A stretch of DNA of 64,000 bases, from the NCBI RefSeq assembly GCF_018873765.1, contig NC_057918.1, positions 66,444,871-66,508,870 on the forward strand. The letters run 5' to 3'. Shown piece by piece: positions 34,285 to 45,043 of this stretch. This DNA comes from Telopea speciosissima (taxonomy: Eukaryota; Streptophyta; Magnoliopsida; Proteales; Proteaceae). The notes under the pieces are model-generated. The model saw nothing but the letters and a program-made list of their open reading frames with translations. It had not been told where the DNA came from and did not search any database. Each line of letters starts with the position of its first letter. Position 1 is the stretch's first letter. Made by a program: the position numbers and the translations under genes.

Positions 34285-34399
34285 GTTATTCCGTTCGCAT
34301 ACGGATAACAAAAGCTTCCTTTTATAGCCGTTATTCTGTCTGTATACAGATAACGAGAATCCCTTATACAGCCGTTACTCTGCCCGAAGTCTGAGTAAC
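34285..34399 (+). repeat. Three tandem hairpins at 44-45 base spacing
   Basis: gttattccgt...acggataac (34285-34309), gttattctgt...acagataac (34330-34354) and gttactc...gagtaac (34374-34399). Units are spaced 45 and 44 bases. Stem bases differ between units but pairing is kept. They lie about 170-290 bases after the TATA box, in the expected transcript leader. Confidence 0.65.
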
Positions 34400-36103
34400 G
34401 ATACCCATCTCATATAGGCCTTACTCTATCCGACAAGAGAGACAAGCCGAATGTCCGTCTTCACCTGAGCTGTGGGACATCACATATTTCATATTTGGTG
34501 TATTTTCATTATTTTCTTGTATTTCTTGACAGATATCTGTCTCTTTCCTTCTTATTATTTTTGGCATAATGTAGACAATTAAAGTAATTCGCTTTAGTGT
34601 ACGTAGTAAATGATTTTTTTTCTTTATCATGATTAGTGCATCATAACTTAGCCTTGCATGTTAGTATAGAATATATTATTAAGGGAGAATATTCAAAAAC
34701 ACGCATCTAATAGAAAGACCAGTTTATCCAGGCTTAGGTGGATGCCTAACACCTTCCTACTCTCGTAACCTGACTACTTATCCTGAATCTCTGACCAGAC
34801 CATATGGAATCATGTAGCCCTTTCCACTAATCCCAGATGGGGTTACACCCATTGGGTCCTAGGCCCTAATCCTAGGTGGCGACTCCATTTATTTATGAAG
34901 TATGATCCCAATCCCCATAATGATATGTCGTTATTCATTGAAGTCAATCCTTGTTGCCATAAGGTTGAGGAACCCTCGTCCCGAGGACCATGGTACTTAC
35001 GGGTTGATTTTCAGAGGGGCTGGAACAAGTGGATTATATAAAAGGGGAAGAGGATCTCCAACACCTCGTCTCCCTTCGAAGACTAAGACTTGTTGGGTGG
35101 CCTCACCACAAGAATCCCCAACACCAACTTCAGCACCACCTCACTCATAATAATCTGCAATTTTTGAGGACGAAAGAGGATGCTTTAAATGGTAAGTTCT
35201 TCTACTAATTAACTATGGACTTTTAGATAATCAATCATGCAGATTTTTATTAATTGGAGCTTCTTTTTGTTTGAGTTAATTATCTTAATCACTATATATA
35301 ATTTACAGGGATTAATATTAATCAAGGTCCTATCTAGCTAGCTAGCTCGTTGATGGAAATCCCCAAAAAAAAAAAAACCCTATTTTTGCTAAGATGTTGT
35401 TCAGGTGAGGTTTATTTCTAGCGAGTTATATATTTTATTGTTTATATTTCTTTTATCTCTTTTTAGTTGTTAAATCATATAAATCTGAATTATTGTTCTC
35501 TTAATTGCTTCCTCTTTTTTATTCAATATCATCTTATATATATCTGGTTCTTTATTTAATAGATGGAACGAAGAGAGAGAGATCAATCGATATGTTTGGA
35601 TCATTTACAAGTAAAACTTAATTTCCCATTCATGGGCGGTGGAGGGTTTCTTGACATCCATGCATGCATCTTCCGCTCCCAGTTACTTGGTAGCTCTACT
35701 TAATTTTGTAAATTTATTTTTACATTTTTTGTGGTATGGGATTAACTTATTTCTTTTCTCAGCTGCTAGATTATTTATTATATTCCTATGTATGAATTTC
35801 ATCTTTTCTTCTTTTTCTTTTGTGATTTTATTGGATTTAAATGGAAAGAGCAATCTCTACTACTCTATGAATTTCAAATTTTTAATGGACTTAGATTAAT
35901 TTTGTAAACATCTTTACTATTACTAATTATTTCGGGGAAGAAGCAGGTCATGGTCATGAATTGTTTCACCTGAAAAACTAACACTTGATGGGTGGCCTCA
36001 CCACAAAACTAACCTCTGTGTATTTCACAGACAGTTATATAAATAAATGGTTTTTTTTTTTTTAAGAGCTTCATTTGTCGATTATTAACTTATCTTCTAT
36101 TAA

Positions 36104-36160
36104 ACGGTGGACAGCGTTACGATTACTTGAACGATGTTATGAGCGCAATGGAGAAGGATC
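36104..36160 (+). pseudogene. Possible NLR C-terminal exon scrap
   Basis: The plus strand reads RWTALRLLERCYERNGEGSR and then a stop. L-x-ERC-x-x-x-x-GE is the pattern that closes many CC-NB-LRR proteins, just before W-x-K-I. It lies about 0.9 kb behind NLR B and before a repeat of the flank. It is short, so chance is possible. Confidence 0.3.
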
Positions 36161-36550
36161 GAGAAGTTCTTAATTGACAGCCGAACGAACACGTCGCTAA
36201 CAGAGAGAACACATAGAGTCTAACCCAATAGCTGACTAGATGTTGTTCAGGTGAGGTTTTCTAACTTATTTTTATTGTTTATATTTCTTTTATTTCTTTT
36301 ATTTTTTATTTTTTTGGTTTTATATATACCTTTGTATTGTTCAACGCATGCACATATATATAAATCATTGGTCTCTTACAACTCTTTCATTCAATATAAT
36401 CTTATTTGGCTCTTTAATAGATGGAACGAAGGGATCGATATGTTTGGATCGAATCATGCGTATGTACAGCTTAATTTCTCATTCTATGGACGGTGGAGGT
36501 TTTCTTGCATTGATCTTTCTTTCGCTCTCATCTTAGTTGATAGCTCTACT

Positions 36551-36795
36551 TGTAAATTATCTTTGGATTTTAGTATTGGTGTGGCACTGTGGCCACACTG
36601 GCAGCATGGGAAATCCTTTCTTCCCCCCTCATTAAGTTATTTCTCTGTTTTGTTTGTTATTCCTATAGCTCAATCGGCTTGTAAATTATCTTTGGATTTT
36701 AGTAATGGTGTGGCGTGCATCTTCCTACCCACACTGGCAGCGTGGGAAATCCTCCCCCTATTAAGTTATTTCTTTGTCTTGTTAATTATATTCCT
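36551..36795. repeat. Tandem duplication, about 129 bp period
   Basis: tgtaaattatctttggattt occurs at 36551 and 36680, each followed by ttagta-tggtgtggc, cacactggcagc-tgggaaatcct and attaagttatttct. The two copies differ at several bases and by small gaps. Confidence 0.8.
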
Positions 36796-36960
36796 ATATA
36801 TGATTTTCACCTTTCCTTCTTTATTTATTTTTATATAAATTTTTTTAATTTTATTGCATTAATATGGAAAGAGCAATCTTACTACTCTATGAATTTCATT
36901 TTGGACCAAGTTTTCTTAAGCCACAGTGATTCATTCACTGCACAGGGGCTTTAGATGCCT

Positions 36961-37639
36961 GAGGGAAGGTATCGGGATAGAGTAAATTTTGGGAGAACAT
37001 ACAGGGTTTGTGAACCTTAGGATGGTGTGGAAGGAAAACTTTCTCCTTTCATTTTTTACATCTACGGTTCAATGCCGAACAAAACAATCTTTACAAAAAT
37101 ATCCACTAATTTTAATACTGAATGAAACTGCATGTTGATGTCTTTCAAAGTTTTTTTTTTAAAGATATTAGCTATGATGTACTTTTAATCGATTAAAACC
37201 GCTTGGGCTGCAGAACAATCTTATACATTGATTTCTGACCTTCTGTTGGGCCTTCTAACAGAATAGTCCATTAAAATGTTGTTTATGACGTAGGTTTTGT
37301 CAGTTTGGTTGATTCCCTTGTTAGGATGATTCAGTCTTTGACATGTAGACTGTTTGGCCCATTTCCACTCTATGGTTTCTTAAAACTTGTAAATTAAAAT
37401 CTATGTATATTATACGTTCTTATTGGTAAAGTTCTGTTTCCCCCCCCCCCCCCAAAAAAAAAAGGTTTAATCAATAGCATTGCAATTATTAATAATGGAA
37501 GAAGCAAGTCATGAGCATGAATGAACTAGAAAGCAAGAAAGTAAATTATTATATTAGAAACTGATTCTAGGAATGTGATTTGTCAACCTTCTTAACCTCC
37601 CTCCTGATTTGTCAATGCTTTGTGTTAGAAATTGACCAA
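36961..37639. other. Intergenic, no gene recognised
   Basis: Contains a C run joined to an A run near 37440-37463 and otherwise AT-rich DNA. Nothing recognisable. Confidence 0.4.
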
Positions 37640-38355
37640 ATCCAATCAGGTTCAGATCTTTAGGTATGTTGCCCGCCTATCCATAGATTCTATGCATAAA
37701 CCCCTCCTTTGTCAATTTTGCTGGTTCAAGCTTAATATAGATGGTGATTGTTCTCTTGGGAATCCTGGGAAAGCAAGGGTAGGGGGTTATCAGAGATTGC
37801 AATGCCAAGGTTGTCTCTTTGTTCAGATCCTACCTTGGGGTCTCCACAAATTTTGTGGCTGAGTTTTAGTCTTTGGTTCTTGGTTTGGAGCTAGCTCAAG
37901 CTCTTCATATTCCTAAGCCTTGGATTGAGTGCGACTTTGCAGTCGTGGTTTTGAAGCTCTCAATTCTATAGTTCATTCAACAAAGTTGGTTTGCTCTTTA
38001 GGGGTTTCTTGGTGGTATTGATTGGAAAATTACCCACTGTTATCGGGAGGCCAACTTGATAGCGGATTTCCTTGCAAAGTCAACTGCAAAGCTTGAAGTC
38101 TCAACTCTGATTCCTTCATGGCTTGGTCGGATGGAGGAGGGGATGAGGGTAGACGCTCAGGGAAGACCTAGATTCTGGTTGCGTTAATCGTCTCTAGTTT
38201 TGTTTTTCCTTCTCCTTTAGGTTCACTAGGTGTTTTTCCCGTTGATGGTTTTGTCGTAGGTGGGTTTTGCTTCTAGTCGATTTATTTTGGTTGTTTTCCA
38301 GTTTTTGCCGACATCTTTTGTACTTTATTTTTGCCTTTCTTAATATACATGATCT
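37640..38355 (+). mobile_element. LINE 3' fragment: RNase H domain and 3' tail
   Basis: The plus strand reads FKLNIDGDCSLGNPGKARVG near 37725, the start of the RNase H (RVT_3) domain that ends plant L1 ORF2, followed in shifted frames by pieces such as PKPWIECDFAVVV near 37915 and a tail near 38160. The 3' end resembles LINE tails (cctttcttaatatacatgat near 38335). It is a 5'-truncated copy with frame changes near 37790 and 37860. Confidence 0.65.
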
Positions 38356-38379
38356 TTTAGCAAAACAAAAGTGTGTGGA

Positions 38380-38600
38380 TTAAGGTTTCCTATATATTGT
38401 TCTATGTGTAAAACCCTAGACACAAACAACGAAAATCACTTTGTGAGGTGGAGAGAGGTGTAAAGAGTTTTTATGACTTAGTGAAAAATCTCTGATTCTC
38501 TTGGGTGGATGTAGACATTTGTGCCAAAGCACATTAAATTTCTTGTGTTGTGTGTGATTTTTTGCTTGATTTCTTCTTCATGGTTGCCCACATTCACCCC
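38380..38600 (+). mobile_element. Copia LTR-like scrap
   Basis: The sequence around aaaccctagacac, tctcttgggtggatgtagac and ttcttgtgttgtgtgtg has the feel of the U5 end of Tork-type copia LTRs. Boundaries and partner LTR are not found; it precedes a copia RNase H scrap. This rests on memory of the family, so confidence is low. Confidence 0.35.
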
Positions 38601-38759
38601 TAATATTAGTTAGAATTTTTACCAGATTTGGACCGGATTAAACATTTCTGTCGAACAAAATTTGTAACCAGACATCATATTCTCATCAACATGACTAGTT
38701 TTCATTTTTAATAATGGGTATATGATGCAACTTCACATGTAATAGATGTCAAGTGCCTT

Positions 38760-39000
38760 AAATAATATCCATTGGGTCGATGTGTCTGCTGAAATTATCT
38801 GGCTTGAAGCTTTGTGTTTATTTATCGGCCAATCCTGTGTTTCAAGCCTGCATGCAATACATTGAGATTAATTACAATTTTGTTCGCAAAAAGGTTGAAA
38901 GTCATCTTCATACTGTTCAGTTTATCTCCACCACTGATCAAATAGCTGATGCTTTAACCAAAGCCTTTTCTACGGCAAGATTCTAGTTTTTTTGAGACAA
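38760..39000 (+). mobile_element. Copia RNase H fragment
   Basis: The plus strand reads YIEINYNFVRKKVESHLHTV then QFISTTDQIADALTKAFSTA, the characteristic end of copia pol (H-I-E-I-D-x-H-F-V-R, D-Q-I-A-D-x-L-T-K). Only this tail survives; upstream pol is absent. Confidence 0.75.
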
Positions 39001-40071
39001 GCCAAAGGTCCTCTGCCCCTCCCCTTCACCTTGAGTGAGTGTATTTGTCTGAATAGAGGTTTTCTCTATTTTGGAAACCTCTTATTCGTTTTCTCTATTT
39101 TGGCAATTTCTTATTCGGATATCCTCTCCAATCTTTCATTCCTTGTATATCTCTATCTCTTTTAAGAGGTGCCACATCTGATATCAAATTCATTGGTTTC
39201 CCAATTCAGATCATCTATGACGCAGGTGCCCGTAGCGGCCTATGTGGCACAGACTGGGCCGCCTGTGCAATGAACGCCTTACCCCCGCTCGGGCAAGGCG
39301 TTTGGGCAAGGGTAAGATGGTCTTTGCACTCGCGGCTCAGTTTGAGTTGCTCAGGCTGCTACAGGCAGCGCGTCGTAGAGGATCTGGATCCTTGGTGGAG
39401 GATCTGGATCCTTGGTTTCCTATTATGTAATAGCTGGTGGCTAGGGCTGTATGCATTTTATATGCAGTCTCCTATTGGAGACCAACACTTAATGAAGAAA
39501 ATAGCTTCTCCATCACACCGCCGATACTCCAACGAACTAGCGAAACATATACAAGTGGTTTGGAAATAAGTTTTGGATTTGACTTCAAGCGCTTCATGTT
39601 GGTTGATGTGACCCAAAGTGCCACATCAGTTAGGTGGCTTTTAGGGCCGATGCTCAATTAGAATACAAGAAGGCATAATTCGGGGATCTATATAAAGCAG
39701 CTTAGAACCTCAACCAAGTAAAAGGGCAAAGGGAGCAGCCTTCGGAGAATCCATTCTATCACAAGGCAAGGAAGGAATCCCCAACGACGAAGGAAGCTTC
39801 CACAATTTCTAGGCACATTACATTACTACCCACTATTGGATTTTTTATAAATTCAGCCATCAGATATATATTCCAAAAGCATTTGTCTGGTTATTGTTGT
39901 TGTTTTGGCTCTCTTTGTTCAATTTTGATTTCAGATTCAGAGGGTGATTTCAAATTTTTTTTTAAAAGTGTGTAGTATGATCATATTTACTGGAAATAGA
40001 AAGTAAAAAAATCAAAATTCCAAAATAGTTGGAGAGATATTTTGAGATTTCTATTTTGTTGATTTAACACA
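39001..40071. other. Intergenic with a GC-rich patch, no gene recognised
   Basis: 39000-39200 may be the 3' end of the copia scrap before it. A GC-rich stretch at 39215-39400 (cgtagcggcctatgtggcac, cgctcgggcaaggcg) is unlike its AT-rich surroundings and may be dispersed repeat DNA, with a short direct repeat gaggatctggatccttgg at 39379 and 39399. No frame is convincing. Confidence 0.4.
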
Positions 40072-40289
40072 TGTTAAGATAATAGACATGGATTGATTTG
40101 GATTGCCGTGAATGGCTTATCTGTTTGTATTGATTGATTACATTATATAGAAAGATTACATGAAATAATAAAGGTAAGATACAATAATGAAAGATATACA
40201 GGCTGATTTCTCTCCTACAAATATACAGGCTAATTTCTCTCTACAATATCTTCATCATCCTAATTGGGATGAAGATATAAATGGTAAGA
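40072..40289 (-). repeat. 3' LTR of Copia-3
   Basis: On the plus strand it runs tgttaagataatag to aaatggtaaga. The element-strand start is TCTTACC rather than TG. The polypurine tract gagggggag adjoins it. Confidence 0.9.
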
Positions 40290-40499
40290 CTCCCCCTCAA
40301 AGTGGAGTGTGGAGGTTACAAACGCCCAGCTTGGAACAGAGGAGTTGGAATTGCTCCCGACCCAGTGACTTAGTGAATAAATCTGCAATCTGTGCTAAAC
40401 TGGCTATCTTTCTGGGTTGCAGTAATTCCTATTGTAGCTTTTCACGAACAACATGACAATCGATTTCGATGTGCTTAGTGCGCTCATGAAAAACAGGAT

Positions 40500-43400
40500 T
40501 GGAAGCTATGTGAAGGGCTGCTTGGTTATCGCAGAATAAATGTATAATGGTGTCAGTGTATTGATGGGAACACCGAGATCACGTAGGAGGGACGTAATCC
40601 ATGTTATTTCACAAGTGGCAACCGCCATGGCCCGGTATTCAGCCTCGGCTGATGAACGAGACACCGTCGTTTGTTTCTTAGTTTTCCAAGAAATCGGGCT
40701 GGCAAAAATATACAGTAACCAGTCATGGAGCGTCAAGTCATTGGACAAGTCGCCCAATCCGAGTCACAGTAAGCTTTTAATTGTAGTGGTCCATCAGAGG
40801 ATAAAAAAATGCCTTGGCTTGGGCTAGCTTTAAGATATCTTCATAACTTGTGAGCAGCATCCAAGTGAGGCTGGCGTGGTTGGTGCATGAACTGACTGAG
40901 GATGTTGACTGTGTAAACAATTTCAAGCCTAGTGACAGTCAGATATATCAATCGACCAACCAGGCGGCGATAGATAGATGGGTTTGGCAATAGATCTCCA
41001 TTAGAGTCAGTCAGACGTAGATTCTGCTCCATGGGTATATCGGTGGGGCAAGTGCCAGTGAGTCCTCTATCAGCCAATATATCAAGCACGTACTTGTGCT
41101 GGGATAAGCAAATGCCAGAGGAAGAGCGTGCCACTTCAATGCCCAAAAAGTACTTCAATGTACCAAGATCCTTGATGCAAAATCGTTGGCTGAGAAAGGT
41201 CTTTACATCAGCTATTAATGAAGCATCAGAGCCTGTAATGACAATGTCGTCGACATATAAAACAATGAAGACAGAGGCATGGTGATGCCATAAGGTAAAC
41301 AATGAATAATCCGCCTGTGATTGAGAGAATCCAAATTCCAGAAGGGCAGTAGAAAATTTGGAGAACCATTAGCGTGAAGCCTGCTTGAGGCCGTAGAGGG
41401 ATTTATGAAGCTTGCAAACAAGGTTCTCCCCCTTACGGCGATATCCAGGTGGGGCCATCATGTAAACATCCTCATCGAGGTCCCCGTGCAAGAAAGCATT
41501 ATGTACATCCAGTTGATGTAGGATCCAGCCTTTGGCGGATGCAAGGGTGAGTAGAGTGCGCTCAGTAACAAGCTTGGCAACAGGGGCAAATGTATCATGA
41601 TAATCAAGGCCCTCGATTTGTGTGTAACCTTTGGCGACCAATCGGGCTTTGTAACGCTCAATGGAGCCATCCGAATGTCGTTTGATTTTAAAAACCCACT
41701 TTGAACTAATTGGTTTCTTGCTAGAAGGCAAAGGAACAAGAGACCAAGTGTTATTGTCAGATAGGGCCGATATCTCGGCCTTCATTACATCACGCTAGTG
41801 TGGATACCTCATTGCCTCAGTGAAAGTATGTGGTTCTGTGATGTCAGACAAGGAAGATAGAAATGCAATATGGGGTGAAGAAAAACGGTTATACTGTAAA
41901 AAATTGATTAGGGGATGGGAGGTACCTGAAAGCACAGCTGAAGAAGAGCCTTGTGGACGAGTAAAATCACATTGGTAATCGCTGAATCGGACAGGAGGTT
42001 GACGGGTACGTTGGGGGCGGGTGGATATAGGGACGGTGGGAGGTGGGGAAGGTGGGGTTGCCTAAACTGGGGTAGGGATCTCAACCGGTGGAGGGGAAGG
42101 AGGGTAAGGGGGCGTGTCATCAGGTTTAGGGAGAGGAAGGGGTAGGACGGATGAAGATGGAGAAACACCATTGGTTTGAAAGGGGAAAACCGATTCATAG
42201 AATATTACATCTCGGGAAATATAAACTTTGGCAGTGGCTAAATCATAAATGCGAAAACCCTTTTGTCCAAACGGGTAACCTAAAAACATTCCCGGGGCAG
42301 CCCGTTGATCAAACTTGTGTTGGGTGGAGCTATTGTGACCAAAGCAAAGGCAACCAAAAACCCTCAAGTGAGAGAGAGAAGGTTTAGCACCAAATAAAAT
42401 TTCAAAAGGTGTCTTTCCATGAAGCACAGGTGTAGGTAAATGGTTAATTAAATATGCGGCCATTAAAACACAATCACCCCAAAAACTAAGTGGTAGATGG
42501 GCCTGAAATCGCAGGGCGCGGGCAATGTTAAGCAGGTGGCGGTGTTTGCGTTCTACCACCCCATTTTGTTGAGGGGTTGAAACGCAACTAGACTAGTGTA
42601 TGACCCCCCGGGTGGCTAGAAAGGTGTTGGTAGGGGTATTAAAAAATTCAGACCCATTATCTGTGCATAATATTTTAATTGGTTTCCCAAATTGAGTACT
42701 AACCATAGCAAAAAAGGATTGTATAAGAGAATTAACCTCAGACTTAGACTGCATCAAATAAAGCCAAGTTCCCCGAGAAAAATCATTCACAATGGATAGA
42801 AAGAAACGGGCACTAGACAAAGAGGTGGTGCGATATGGACCCCAAACATCAAGATGTAACATTTTAAAGCATGCAGTAGTCGTAATAGAACTATTAAAAA
42901 ACGGTACTCTAGTCTGTTTAGCCAATGGACAAATATGACATAAACATTGTTTAAAAAAATTCCAGAGTCCAAAGTCTTTAAAGAGGAAACAAGAGAATAA
43001 CCGGGGTGACCCAGGCGACAGTGCCAAAGGTCAAAAGTTGAATCGGCAGCAGCAGCAAGTGGGGAAGTAGAGCGGTCCAAGAAATAGAGATCACCAAGGC
43101 GTCTACCCATCGCAAAAATCTTCTTCGAGCGTGGGTCCTGAAAGGTACACAAATCATGTAAAATTAACATGACATTTAGTGGCGAGAGTAAGTTTAGGAA
43201 TGGATAATAGATTAAATCGAAAAGATGGAACATAGAGAACATTATGTAAAACAAGGGAGGGTGTAAGCAAAACAAAATCAATATGTGTAACAGGGGATTG
43301 GGTACCATCTGGTAATGTAATGGGGATAGGGTGGAAATGAGGCATAATGTTAGAAAATAAACTAGAATCCGAGGCAATGTGATCCGTCGCTCCAGAATCC

Positions 43401-44487
43401 AAGATCCATGGATTGGAGCCTAAGAACGTGTGGAAGCAACAGTTACCTGCGAGATTGGCCAGAGGGTGGGTGTTACCAGTGGGCACCAACGTTAACAAAT
43501 GTTGTATCTGGGCAGTGGTCAGAGTGGGAGCCTGCGTAGCACTCGGGTCAGCAGTGGAAGCAACGGCAGCAGCCATGGAGGGGCGAGACTGGGACTACCC
43601 ACGACCACCAGAACGCCTAGGCTGCCGAGGGGTCCAACCATCAGGGTAACCATGCTTTTTGAAGCATCGAGACTCAGAATGGCCATCCATGTCACAATAG
43701 GTGCAGTGATAATGGGGCTTGGAGCACTGAAATAAAGATGTCGAGGAGTCCTTGGAATTGGCATGGCAGCATGATCGAGAGTGGCAAGGGCAATTGCATG
43801 GATGGAGCATTGGCCCTCCTCCTGCAATAAGAGGGAATATGCTTTTGGGACTGATGGTAATGGGTCCATAAGTAGAGTCTGGCTGCGCACAGCATATGAA
43901 TCTTTCAAACCTTGCAAAAAATCCATCAAGTAATCTATCTCTGAGATCGCAAGAAGTTCAGTAACTGAGCCACAAGTGCAGGCTGGGAGGGATCGATACG
44001 AAGACAACTCGTCACAATGTCCTTTCAGCGTGGTGTAATATGCAGAGATGGAGTCCATGCCTTGGCTAAGAGTGGATATAGCGCACCGTATTTCAAAAAT
44101 ACGTGGCTCATTTTTTTGAGAGAACCGAGTATGTAAATCGAGCCATGCATCCCTGGCTGAATCAAACCAAAGAATGCTGTGTGCGATGGTGGGAATCGTC
44201 GAGTGCACAATCCATGAACGAACCATGCTATTGCATCTGATCCAATGAGGAAGATCAGGAGAAGATGCAGCAGGTCGGGGTAGCGAGCCATCAATGAAAG
44301 AGATCTTGTTCATGGCCTCAAGAGCCATGAACATAGCCCTGTGCCAGGTGGGAAAATTGTCTCCATCAAGGGGAGGTGTAACCAATGAAGCATTTGGCTG
44401 TTCGGACGAGTGTAAAAAATACGGAGAGGTCACCGGCAGAGAAGCCGGAGGAGCAGTAGCAGCGGCGGGAGTGTTGGTGTCGCCCAT
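40500..44487 (-). pseudogene. Copia-3 gag-pol region
   Basis: Gag starts at 44487 (MGDTNTPAAATAPP) and reads LDGDNFPTWHRAMFMALEAM, the copia-type gag pattern. The knuckle-like CTYCDMDGHSESRC is near 43690. The protease motif WILDSGATDHIA is near 43390, the integrase zinc segment (WHCRLGHPG to CPLAKQ) near 43020-42910 and VERKHRH near 42555. Reverse transcriptase starts near 41700 with YVDDIVITGSD near 41250, and RNase H ([19 protein letters not shown]) is near 40640. Several breaks are present. Confidence 0.88.
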
Positions 44488-44530
44488 GGATGCAATAAAG
44501 AAGAAGAAAAAATGAAAAAGGGAGGATCAA

Positions 44531-44543
44531 CCTACTGATACCA
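44531..44543 (-). promoter_or_regulatory. Copia-3 primer binding site (initiator Met tRNA type)
   Basis: On the minus strand TGGTATCAGTAGG follows directly after the LTR end CTTAACA. TGGTATCAG is the standard copia site. Confidence 0.85.
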
Positions 44544-44761
44544 TGTTAAGATAATAGACATGGATTGATTTGGATTGCCGTGAATGGCTTATCTGTTTGT
44601 ATTGATTGATTACATTATATAGAAAGATTACATGAAATAATAAAGGTAAGATACAATAATGAAAGATATACAGGCTGATTTCTCTCCTACCAATATACAG
44701 GCTAATTTCTCTCTACAATATCTTCATCATCCTAGTTGGGATGAAGATATAAATGGTAAGA
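44544..44761 (-). repeat. 5' LTR of Copia-3
   Basis: Matches 40072-40289 except at two bases. Followed by the target duplication acaca. Confidence 0.92.
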
Positions 44762-44766
44762 ACACA

Positions 44767-45043
44767 CACATTCTCTCTCTCTCTCACCCCCACCCTTTCC
44801 CCTTGCTTAACCCTGTCCTGTCCACGTCAATGGGAAAAGGATTTTCTCCAACCATGGCCGGAGCTGGAGGGTCCAGCCCAACCAAACCAAGGGTGGGTTG
44901 GTCATTTCACAGGTGGGTCCCAGGTCAGCCCCACCTGTGAAATGACCTGCCCCTTTTTTTTGGGGGGGGGGGGGTTTCGAGCGCTGGACACTCCAACTCC
45001 CACCACGGCTGGAGGAGAGCTAGGTCCACTTCAATGCCACCAA
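44767..45043. other. Intergenic, no gene recognised
   Basis: CT-rich start (44775-44785), then a G/T homopolymer patch near 44955-44974. No gene. Confidence 0.4.

Larger units (their letters stand above)
33629..35001 (+). mobile_element. LTR-like insertion (gypsy-type solo LTR or remnant) inside NLR B
   Basis: Comparison with NLR A shows 1373 extra bases between ttggtc and attttcagagg. The insert begins TGTAGATACTG; the flanks ggtcg (33624-33628) and ggttg (35002-35006) look like a five-base target duplication with one change. A TATAAATAG box is near 34106. A ggtggcgactcca block near 34876 resembles the LTR end or primer-site region of some gypsy elements. No coding region and no second LTR are seen. 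Plus orientation is inferred from the TATA box. Confidence 0.6.
30911..35190 (+). pseudogene. NLR relic B: NB-ARC-LRR gene lacking its CC domain
   Basis: Homologous to relic A from the NB-ARC onward. It has an intact P-loop GMGGLGKTTLAQL near 31056-31094, a degenerate kinase-2 (LLVRDNVW for LVLDDVW) near 31283-31308, GSKIIVTT near 31368, [12 protein letters not shown] near 31558, [14 protein letters not shown] near 31738 and the MHDL site near 31951. LRRs then run on in one open frame to 33628. The native start is missing: homology begins mid-protein at 30911 with no CC domain upstream. Further lesions are a frame change near 31320 and a stop at 31512. An LTR-like insert occupies 33629-35001, after which the last LRR resumes and ends at a possible splice donor (aatggtaagtt near 35190). 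Low-complexity Asn/Thr/Ser runs lie near 32950-33010. Confidence 0.9.
35191..36960. other. Duplicated 3' flank of NLR B
   Basis: 35200-35960 aligns with 21150-21960 behind NLR A. From about 36240 the block starts again (tgttgttcaggtgaggtttt) and 36380-36920 is another copy of the same flank. A possible NLR C-terminal exon scrap lies near 36104-36160. The remainder is AT-rich with no gene. Confidence 0.55.
40072..44761 (-). mobile_element. Copia-3: young Ty1/copia retrotransposon with short LTRs
   Basis: LTRs are 44544-44761 (5') and 40072-40289 (3'), 218 bases each and different at only two positions, with the acaca target duplication at 40067-40071 and 44762-44766. Insertion is recent (probably under half a million years at usual plant rates). 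The primer site TGGTATCAG directly follows the LTR and fits initiator Met tRNA. Despite its youth the coding region has several breaks. It is a different copia lineage from Copia-1 and Copia-2, as shown by gag, LTR size and primer. Confidence 0.93.
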
